8,434 nt of DNA, from contig CAIUEQ010000216.1 in the NCBI GenBank assembly GCA_903898215.1, forward strand, positions 1-8,434. Reading direction: 5' to 3'. Origin of the DNA: an uncultured Bacteroidota bacterium (GTDB taxonomy: Bacteria; Bacteroidota; Bacteroidia; UKL13-3). The notes beneath the pieces are model-generated. The model saw only the letters and a program-made list of their open reading frames with translations. It was not told where the DNA came from and ran no database searches. The translations under genes and the position numbers were made by a program. Below are positions 1 to 6,171 of this stretch, piece after piece. The stretch's first letter is position 1. Every line of letters begins with the position of its first letter.

Positions 1-47
1 ATATCTATAAATTTATGATTGAAGGTTTTAGAAAATGAAATTATTAT

Positions 48-482
48 ATGTTATTTATTAAACAAAATATTTACCCAATTATATTCGCTTTTTTAATTGT
101 TTCTTACTTGCTTTTTTCGGTAACGATATACCTGTATGGTTCGGGAAATTACCAAATGAAAACAAATGAAAAAGCTTTAGCGGGACAGCAAATATGGCAA
201 CAAAAAAACTGCCAGGCTTGTCATCAAATATATGGGCTGGGAGGTTACATGGGCCCCGATCTTACAAATGCAACATCTGAAAAAGGCAAAGGAGAAGAGT
301 ATATGAAAATGGTTCTTCAAACAGGAACTTTACGTATGCCAAGATTTAATTTATCAAATGAACAAATTGATGAGGTTATCGCCTTTTTAAAACACGTCAA
401 CAATTCTGGCAACTCGATAGTAAGCCCTGAACAAATTGACATTTTTGGAAACTATACTTTAGCAGAAAACAAGCATGAATAA
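48..482 (+). CDS. norC: NorC-like membrane-anchored monoheme cytochrome c
   Basis: Small electron-donor subunit of a nitric-oxide-reductase-type complex; it would pass electrons from periplasmic donors to the heme b of the NorB-like partner. The 144-residue protein has one N-terminal membrane helix (about residues 9-31), then a periplasmic cytochrome c domain with one CxxCH heme site (C55, C58, H59). The following GLGGYMGPDL stretch matches the NorC-type loop, and M97 in RMPRF is the likely second axial ligand. Its length agrees with NorC (about 145-150). The start at 48 places the membrane helix right at the N-terminus; an ATG at 35 is in another frame and stops almost at once. The end overlaps the next start by 8 bp (475-482), pointing to translational coupling. 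Only 47 bases precede it, so an operon beginning further upstream cannot be excluded. The cytochrome assignment is firm; the exact partner reaction depends on the unusual NorB. Confidence 0.88.
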   Translation: MLFIKQNIYPIIFAFLIVSYLLFSVTIYLYGSGNYQMKTNEKALAGQQIWQQKNCQACHQIYGLGGYMGPDLTNATSEKGKGEEYMKMVLQTGTLRMPRFNLSNEQIDEVIAFLKHVNNSGNSIVSPEQIDIFGNYTLAENKHE

Positions 483-1785
483 TATTTCGTTTAGAATGCT
501 TCGTTTTGCATTAATCTTACTTATTACCGCCCTAAGTATCGGGGTTGTTGCTGCATTTATCTTTTTTGATATTGGAACCTTTAATCAATATTTACCTTTT
601 TACAAGCTCCGTCCGATGCATGTTAGTGCATCTGTTTTTTGGATATTTACTGCCGCTCAAGGAGGCTTGTATGTTTACTCAAATGAGTATTTTAAACCCG
701 AAAAAAACAATCCGTTTTTGCTTAATATTTCATCTGCAATATGGATGGCTACCACAATATTAATATTGTTAAGTTTTGTCTTAGGAAATTTTGGCGGCCG
801 TGAATACTGGGAGTTTCCACCAATTTTTGCAATACCGCTCTTACTAAGTTGGCTGCTTTTAGCAATACATTTTTTTAAAATGTTATTTAAAAAGGGCGGG
901 AAGTTTCCTGTCTTTATTTGGATGTGGAGTACAGGTCTTATCTTTTTTTTACTCACTTATACAGAAGCAAACCTTTGGCTATTTCCATGGTTCAGAGAAA
1001 ACATTATTAGAGATATTACTGTGCAATGGAAAGCTAATGGGGCAATAGTTGGGTCGTGGAATCAAATAATTTATGGTACCGCTTTTTATTTAATGACAAA
1101 AATTAGCGGAGATGAAGATGTTGCTTTTAAATGGCAAAGTTTTTTCTTTTATTTTTTAGGGTTAACCAATTTGATTTTTAACTGGGGTCATCACACATAT
1201 AACCTTCCCGCAGCAAATTGGATTAGAAATGTTTCCTATATAATCAGCATGACTGAATGGGTTTTTTTGATCAACATCATGCAGTCATTTAAATCAAAAT
1301 TATCTGAGTCAAAAAAATTCGCTAACATCATTCCTTATCGCTTTTTATTGGCTTCTGAAATTTGGGTTTTTTTGAATTTAATACTCGCCATTTTAATGTC
1401 GATTCCTGCAATAAATATTTATACCCACGGAACCCATATTACTGTTGCGCATGCCATGGGTACAACAATTGGTATTAATACAATGATTTTGTTTGCCTCC
1501 ATTTTTTATATCTTTTCAAACAAAGACCAATCTCTTATTCAAAAAAACAAATCAAACATTAATCTTGCTATTTGGATAAGCAATATTTCATTGCTGATAT
1601 TTTGGGTTGCTCTGATAATTGCCGGAATAATAAAAGGCTATTATACGGTTTCACAAAATGTTGCTTTTGAAACTACGATGCAACATGTTCGTCCGTTCCT
1701 TTGGATATTCGCTATCTCCGGTGTTTTTATTGCTGCAACTTTAACGTATTTATCAGTAATATTACTCAAAACAAAAACACGTTAA
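475..1785 (+). CDS. norB: NorB-like heme-copper oxidoreductase subunit with altered active site
   Basis: Catalytic-subunit homologue of cytochrome c-dependent NO reductase (2 NO to N2O), 436 residues with about 12 predicted membrane helices, near the usual 450-470. Retained features: TM2 low-spin heme ligand H49 (RPMHVS), GREYWEFP at 108-115, the TM7 metal-ligand pair H239-H240 (NWGHH), the YTHGT motif at 316-320 and high-spin heme ligand H326. Altered features, by motif alignment: canonical TM6 HLWVEGVWE reads NGAIVGSWN, so the first FeB histidine becomes N188, the active-site Glu becomes V192 and a second Glu becomes N196. In TM10, canonical HGH reads HAM, so the second low-spin heme ligand becomes M328. 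The frame is intact and the other motifs are well kept, so this looks like a diverged functional subfamily and not a decayed gene. NO reduction is therefore only an inference; a dismutase-like or other NO/O2 chemistry is possible. No norQ/norD-like gene follows. Confidence 0.82.
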   Translation: MNNISFRMLRFALILLITALSIGVVAAFIFFDIGTFNQYLPFYKLRPMHVSASVFWIFTAAQGGLYVYSNEYFKPEKNNPFLLNISSAIWMATTILILLSFVLGNFGGREYWEFPPIFAIPLLLSWLLLAIHFFKMLFKKGGKFPVFIWMWSTGLIFFLLTYTEANLWLFPWFRENIIRDITVQWKANGAIVGSWNQIIYGTAFYLMTKISGDEDVAFKWQSFFFYFLGLTNLIFNWGHHTYNLPAANWIRNVSYIISMTEWVFLINIMQSFKSKLSESKKFANIIPYRFLLASEIWVFLNLILAILMSIPAINIYTHGTHITVAHAMGTTIGINTMILFASIFYIFSNKDQSLIQKNKSNINLAIWISNISLLIFWVALIIAGIIKGYYTVSQNVAFETTMQHVRPFLWIFAISGVFIAATLTYLSVILLKTKTR

Positions 1786-1839
1786 TCTTCCCCTTTTTTT
1801 TATTTTTCTTTAAATGAAAAATATCATAAATATTTCTTG

Positions 1840-1869
1840 TTTGTGTTCGAAAAAACCTTTGTAATCTTG
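1840..1869 (+). promoter_or_regulatory. Bacteroidota-type promoter for the CoA-transferase gene
   Basis: TTTG at 1840-1843 and TAATCTTG at 1862-1869 (7 of 8 matching TAnnTTTG), separated by 18 nt, fit the -33/-7 pattern of the Bacteroidota primary sigma factor. The start codon lies 22 nt beyond the -7 element, giving a short leader without a Shine-Dalgarno site, which is usual in this phylum. It separates transcription of the CoA-transferase from the nor-like pair. Confidence 0.55.
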
Positions 1870-1891
1870 CAAAATAATTACGCCTATCCTT

Positions 1892-3187
1892 ATGATAAAT
1901 TATTCGAAAAAAGTAATCCAATTTGTTTCAGCTGAAGAAGCTGTTTTATTAATAAAATCAAACGACAGGGTATTTATGCAAGGCAGTGCTGCAACCCCAA
2001 TAACTCTGTTAAACAAACTGCTGTGCAGATATAAAGAGTTACAAAATGTAGAGTTGGTTGGCATCAGTACATACGGCAATATTGAGTTCGGCAAGCCCGA
2101 ATATAAAGGTAGTTTTTACATCAACTCATTATTTGTTTCTGATAATACACGTTTTGCTATAAATAATTCTCAGGGTGAATATGTTCCCGTTTTTATGAGT
2201 GAAATTTCTCGTCTTTTTAAAGAAAACTATTTGCCAATTGATGTTGCAATTATTCATGTTTCTCCTCCTGATTCTCATGGGTTCTGTTCACTTGGGACTT
2301 CTGTGGATATAGCCAGAGCGGCAACCGAAGTTGCAAAAAAAGTTATTGCTCAAGTTAATCCAAATATGCCAAGAGTTCATGGGTCGGGCTTCATACATAT
2401 CAGCAATATTGATGCAATGGTTTGGGTTGAAGACCCCTTACCCGAAGTTGATTATTCAAAATCAAGCAATCCTGTTGCCGAACAAATTGGAAAGCGTGTT
2501 GCCGAATTAATTGAAGACGGAGCTACGCTTCAGCTCGGAATTGGGACTATTCCCGACCTGGTTTTAAAAAATTTAACCGGACATAAAAACCTAGGCATAC
2601 ATTCAGAAATGTTTTCCGATGGAGTGATTCCTTTAGTTGAAAGTGGGGTGATCAACAATAGCATGAAAAAGCTACATCACGGAAAACTGATAACAGGATT
2701 TTTGGTAGGCACAAGAAAGTTGTATGATTTTGTAAACGACAATCCAATGGTAAACGCCTTGGATATTTCGTATGTAAATGATGTAAGTATTATCCGACAA
2801 AACCCAAAAGCAACATCTATCAATAGTGCAATTGAGATTGATTTAACTGGACAAGTTTGTGCCGACTCAATTGGAACATACCAGTATTCAGGAATTGGTG
2901 GTCAAATGGATTTTATCCGCGGTGCTGCATTATCGGAAAGAGGAAAACCGATTATAGCATTGCCATCAAGTACGAAAAATGGAGAGCCTCGTATTGTTGC
3001 AAATTTAAAACCCGGAGCTGGTGTCGTTACTACTCGCGGACATATTCATTGGGTTGTTACAGAGTATGGTGCGGTAAATCTCTTTGGAAGAAATATCGAG
3101 CAACGCGCTTTCGAATTAATTAAACTTGCACACCCTGATCACAGAGAAGAACTTGAAAAAGCCTATCATCAACGTTTCAAAAGATAA
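1892..3187 (+). CDS. Acetyl-CoA hydrolase / CoA-transferase family protein
   Basis: Cytoplasmic class I-type CoA-transferase family member, moving CoA between acyl-CoA and a free carboxylate (acetate, 4-hydroxybutyrate, butyrate or succinate in characterised relatives) or hydrolysing acetyl-CoA. The 431 residues match the family length of about 430-440. The N-terminal domain spans roughly 10-190 and the C-terminal domain roughly 210-425. Visible motifs: GIGTIPD at 216-222, the catalytic glutamate E239 in HSEMFSDG (it forms the glutamyl-CoA thioester in this family), GIGGQMDF at 334-341 and the KPGAGVVTTRGHIHWVVTEYG block around 373-393. Start 1892 is chosen because it lies just after a good promoter and gives a normal N-terminus (VSAEEAV at 12-18). 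It stands alone: 106 bp from norB, 98 bp from the next gene and no metabolic neighbours, so the acyl substrate cannot be deduced. Family is secure; specificity is unknown. Confidence 0.93.
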   Translation: MINYSKKVIQFVSAEEAVLLIKSNDRVFMQGSAATPITLLNKLLCRYKELQNVELVGISTYGNIEFGKPEYKGSFYINSLFVSDNTRFAINNSQGEYVPVFMSEISRLFKENYLPIDVAIIHVSPPDSHGFCSLGTSVDIARAATEVAKKVIAQVNPNMPRVHGSGFIHISNIDAMVWVEDPLPEVDYSKSSNPVAEQIGKRVAELIEDGATLQLGIGTIPDLVLKNLTGHKNLGIHSEMFSDGVIPLVESGVINNSMKKLHHGKLITGFLVGTRKLYDFVNDNPMVNALDISYVNDVSIIRQNPKATSINSAIEIDLTGQVCADSIGTYQYSGIGGQMDFIRGAALSERGKPIIALPSSTKNGEPRIVANLKPGAGVVTTRGHIHWVVTEYGAVNLFGRNIEQRAFELIKLAHPDHREELEKAYHQRFKR

Positions 3188-3200
3188 AGGTTACCCTACG

Positions 3201-3229
3201 CCTTATGTTTAAAGATAAACTGACATAGG
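3201..3229 (+). terminator. Imperfect stem-loop after the CoA-transferase gene
   Basis: CCTTATGT (3201-3208) can pair with ACATAGG (3223-3229), seven base pairs with one bulged T, closing an A-rich loop. It begins 14 nt after the stop codon at 3187. A run of Ts (3246-3252) comes 17 nt later, not directly after the stem, so it is a weak match to an intrinsic terminator. It could equally be a processing structure or chance. Confidence 0.25.
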
Positions 3230-3285
3230 TCATTGTTTATTTGCTGTTTTTTAACAACTTTCGTTGATTCTAATATCATAGATTT

Positions 3286-4014
3286 ATGAAAGGTATCTAT
3301 TATTTTTTGTTTGTTGTTTCTATTCTAGCTTCCTGCAGAAAAGATACGACAGAGTCGCCACTGCCTGTTGTTACTAGCGGAAATCTGAATATTACAATGG
3401 CTTATCGTTTTGACTCTTCAATGCTTCAAACCGATACTATCAAGTATAAAAATGCTGCAGGATATAAAATGAGCATTACTCGTTTGCAATATTATTTGTC
3501 GAATTTTAAGTTTCTGAATTCTGATGGAAGCACTTATTCTATTAATCAAGTTTGTTATTTAGATGCAAAGGATCCAAACTTTTCGAACATCAAATTTACT
3601 GATGTTCCATTAGGAAACTATAAAGGCTTAAGTTTTACAATTGGGCTAGATACTTCTATTAATAAAACATATTATTTACCCGCAACAGTCGAAAACAATA
3701 ATATGGAATGGCCTCCTGCTATGGGTGGTGGGTATCATTTTATGAAGCTAGAAGGCTATTTTGTTGACACTTCCGGAACATGGGGATACAATATGCATCT
3801 TGGAAACAATGGCACAGCCGTGGCGGTTTCTCTTGCAAACAAACCTTTTTCAATTACCCAAACCCCATCAAATATTCAACTTAAAATGAACATAAGCGAA
3901 TGGTTTAAAAACCCTTCCGTTTATGATTTTAATATTGATGGCGTTTTTAGCATGGGTAATATGGCCGCAATGCTAAAACTAAAAAATAATGGCAGTGATG
4001 TTTTTAATGACTAA
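3286..4014 (+). CDS. MbnP-family lipoprotein (copper-binding partner of diheme enzyme)
   Basis: Exported 242-residue protein of the MbnP family, first described beside methanobactin operons; characterised members bind copper after a tryptophan is oxidised to kynurenine by a diheme MbnH enzyme. The N-terminus is a lipoprotein signal (hydrophobic 5-14, lipobox LASC with C17), so it is probably lipid-anchored in the cell envelope. Recognisable parts: a first beta strand NLNITMAYRF at 33-42, RLQYYLSNFKF at 66-76, the conserved core MEWPPAMGGGYHFMKLEG at 140-157 and NMHLG at 169-173. W142 in that core is the best candidate for the modified tryptophan, with H151, M153 and H171 as possible metal ligands (inference). 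The next gene, 19 bp downstream, is the matching MauG/MbnH-like diheme protein, which strongly supports the assignment. No methanobactin precursor or mbnB/mbnC is visible, as in the many MbnP-MbnH pairs outside methanobactin loci. Confidence 0.85.
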   Translation: MKGIYYFLFVVSILASCRKDTTESPLPVVTSGNLNITMAYRFDSSMLQTDTIKYKNAAGYKMSITRLQYYLSNFKFLNSDGSTYSINQVCYLDAKDPNFSNIKFTDVPLGNYKGLSFTIGLDTSINKTYYLPATVENNNMEWPPAMGGGYHFMKLEGYFVDTSGTWGYNMHLGNNGTAVAVSLANKPFSITQTPSNIQLKMNISEWFKNPSVYDFNIDGVFSMGNMAAMLKLKNNGSDVFND

Positions 4015-4033
4015 TATTTAAATTAATACCAAA

Positions 4034-5101
4034 ATGAGAAACCGCTATTTCGTTGTTATGCTTTTTGCTTTTTTTGTAGCATGCAGAAATGATGTATCAA
4101 CATCCATAACACCTACACCTTCTGACGGGTCTAGCCTTACCCCATATACCCTAAATATTCCACCGCGTTTTCCAAAACCATATTTACCCGACTACAACCC
4201 CTTAACTGTTGAAGGAATTACTCTTGGAAGGCGTTTGTTTTACGATAGTATTCTTTCTTCAAATGGTCGCTCTTGCTCTTATTGTCACCATCAAAATCTA
4301 GGTTTTATGGTTAAAAATTCAGACATAGGGCTCGCTCCTGGGTTGTATCCAAATATTCCTGCTTTAATAAATGAAGCATGGAACCCTTATTACGGATGGG
4401 ATGGTGTATTTCCAGATGCCGATCACGTTGCAATAGGAGACTTTGGGCCAATGTTTTTCAATTCAAATATTGTAAATGTAATAGCAAAGCTTAAGGCTGA
4501 TCCAACTTATCCTGCCATGTTCAAAAAAGTTTTTCCGGGACAAGATGTTTTTGTTGATGGTGTGCTTCAGGAAAGAGTTGCCTTTGCGTTAGCACAATTT
4601 GTCAGAACAATTGTAAGCAGTAATTCAAAATTCGATAAATACATGATGGGGTTCACACAGTTAACCCCTGAAGAAGCTGATGGATATGATCTTTTTATGA
4701 CAGAAAAAGGTGATTGTTTTCACTGCCATGGTTCAATGTTGTTTACTGATAATGGGTTTCATAATACTGGCCTTGATTCGGTTTTTGATGGGTTTAATCG
4801 TGGTCGTTTTAATGTAACCGGTGAAGCAAAAGACATGGGTTTGTTCAGAACCCCTACATTACGCAACTGTGCACTCACAGCGCCTTATATGCATGATGGA
4901 AGATATCAAACTTTAGACGAAGTAATAGAACATTATAATTCAGGAGTTCATAAAACGGCTACGATTGATCCAATCATGACATTGCCTGGAAAAGAAATGG
5001 GATTATTGCTAAGCAATACACAAAAGCAGCATTTAAAAGCGTTTTTGTTGACATTAACTGATACTACAATCCTTAGCAATCCACAATATAGCAGACCATA
5101 A
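4034..5101 (+). CDS. MauG/MbnH-like diheme cytochrome c peroxidase-family lipoprotein
   Basis: Periplasmic diheme enzyme of the bacterial cytochrome c peroxidase/MauG superfamily, 355 residues. An N-terminal signal ends in a lipobox-like FVAC (C17), so it is probably lipid-anchored beside its partner. Two heme c sites are present: C81-C84-H85 (CSYCH) and C228-C231-H232 (CFHCH). W122 in YGWDG occupies the position of the inter-heme tryptophan of this superfamily. Near the C-terminus, TAPYMHDGR (282-290) is followed by TLDEVIEHYNSG; by motif alignment Y301 falls where peroxidases have the axial Met and MauG has its axial Tyr, favouring a MauG-type enzyme using high-valent bis-Fe(IV) chemistry over a peroxide-detoxifying peroxidase. 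Database annotation would probably read cytochrome-c peroxidase. It lies 19 bp after the MbnP gene, so the likely substrate is a tryptophan of that protein (inference). The next gene, nadA, follows after 18 bp. Confidence 0.87.
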   Translation: MRNRYFVVMLFAFFVACRNDVSTSITPTPSDGSSLTPYTLNIPPRFPKPYLPDYNPLTVEGITLGRRLFYDSILSSNGRSCSYCHHQNLGFMVKNSDIGLAPGLYPNIPALINEAWNPYYGWDGVFPDADHVAIGDFGPMFFNSNIVNVIAKLKADPTYPAMFKKVFPGQDVFVDGVLQERVAFALAQFVRTIVSSNSKFDKYMMGFTQLTPEEADGYDLFMTEKGDCFHCHGSMLFTDNGFHNTGLDSVFDGFNRGRFNVTGEAKDMGLFRTPTLRNCALTAPYMHDGRYQTLDEVIEHYNSGVHKTATIDPIMTLPGKEMGLLLSNTQKQHLKAFLLTLTDTTILSNPQYSRP

Positions 5102-5119
5102 TAAATTCATACAGAGGAA

Positions 5120-6151
5120 ATGCCATTAAATTCATTATTTATAGAAAAATATTCCGCTATGACAGGCGGAATAAGTGAAGCTACTATTTCAAGATTGAAG
5201 CCTTTATTGGAAGAGATTCGTGAGTTAAAGAAAAAACATCATGCTGTAATTTTATCTCATTATTACATGACTCCCGAATTGCAAGTTGATACAAAAAATG
5301 GTGGCGTTGCTGATTTTGTTGGCGACTCCTTGGGTTTAAGTGTTGCTGGAAAAGATACTAAAGCCGATTACATTATTTTTTGCGGAGTAAAATTTATGGC
5401 CGAAACTGCCTTTATTCTCAGCCCTGAGAAAAAGGTATTATTACCCGATCATCAAGCCGGATGCTCATTAGCAGAAAGCATTACTGGAAAAGATGTGATA
5501 GCTCTTAAGGAAAAACACCCTGGAGTTCCTGTTATCGCCTATATAAACACATACGCTGAAACTAAAGCAGAGTGTGATGTTTGCTGCACTTCACGTAATG
5601 CAGTAAAAATTGCAAAATCCTTTGAAAGTAAAGAATTAATATTTATTCCAGATAAATTTATGGGGCAAAATCTTGCTTCTAAGTTTAAAACAGAAACAGA
5701 TAAAACACTCATTCTTTGGAACGGATCCTGCGAGGTTCATGAACAATTTAGGGAAAATATAGAGAGCATGACCATGGCAAATCCCGAAGCTGAATTATTG
5801 CTTCATTGGGAAGTGCCACAAGAAACTGTTGCATCAACTTTAAAAACCAGAAAGGGTATTGTGGGCAGTACTTCCGACATTTTAAGCTATGTTGAGCAAA
5901 GCAAAGCCTCTCAGTTTATTCTTGGTTCTGAATGTGATTTAGGTGCCACTTTAAAAGGAATGTTTCCAACAAAACAATTTATTACTCCATGTATCATGTG
6001 TCAACATATGAAGCGGATAACACTCCAAAACACTCTTGATGCATTACGTTCTATCGGAACTCCTAATGAAGCACAATACAATGTTTCCATTGATGAAACC
6101 ATCAGAAAAAAAGCTTATGCGCCAATCAAATTAATGTTAGATTTAAGTTAA
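5120..6151 (+). CDS. nadA: Quinolinate synthase NadA
   Basis: Cytoplasmic [4Fe-4S] enzyme that condenses iminoaspartate (from NadB) with dihydroxyacetone phosphate to quinolinate, the second step of NAD synthesis from aspartate. The 343-residue length matches the long form (E. coli 347). By alignment with E. coli C113, C200 and C297, the three cluster ligands are C115 (QAGCSL), C204 (NGSCEVHE) and C294 (CIMCQHM). SHYY at 46-49, FCGVKFMAET at 87-96, YINTYAE at 141-147 and H207 are conserved family segments. The start is slightly uncertain: a purine-rich AGAGGAA (5113-5119) abuts the ATG at 5120, too close for normal Shine-Dalgarno use, and M14 (5159) is an alternative. The gene sits 18 bp after the diheme enzyme and 20 bp before nadB, so it is probably cotranscribed with both. 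Confidence 0.96.
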   Translation: MPLNSLFIEKYSAMTGGISEATISRLKPLLEEIRELKKKHHAVILSHYYMTPELQVDTKNGGVADFVGDSLGLSVAGKDTKADYIIFCGVKFMAETAFILSPEKKVLLPDHQAGCSLAESITGKDVIALKEKHPGVPVIAYINTYAETKAECDVCCTSRNAVKIAKSFESKELIFIPDKFMGQNLASKFKTETDKTLILWNGSCEVHEQFRENIESMTMANPEAELLLHWEVPQETVASTLKTRKGIVGSTSDILSYVEQSKASQFILGSECDLGATLKGMFPTKQFITPCIMCQHMKRITLQNTLDALRSIGTPNEAQYNVSIDETIRKKAYAPIKLMLDLS

Positions 6152-6171
6152 TTTTTCTTCCGTTCTTTTTA

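Noticed and set aside
35..61. ATG at 35 as an earlier start or leader peptide before norC
   Set aside because: It is out of frame with norC and encodes only eight residues before a stop at 59-61; nothing marks it as a regulatory leader.
675..956. Antisense open frame inside norB, and similar frames at 545-763, 1900-2094, 2857-3123, 6229-6426 and 8024-8245
   Set aside because: All lie within or mostly across well-supported genes in other frames, lack recognisable domains and have implausible composition; treated as shadows.
1819..1835. AAATAT / ATATTT inverted repeat with a 5-nt loop between norB and the CoA-transferase
   Set aside because: The six pairs are all A-T in A/T-rich DNA and no T-run follows; too weak to call a terminator or operator.
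3236..3278. Promoter-like elements before the MbnP-family gene (TTTATTTG at 3236, TTTG at 3240, TAATATCA at 3271)
   Set aside because: No pair has acceptable spacing and both elements; a promoter is expected here but cannot be placed with confidence.
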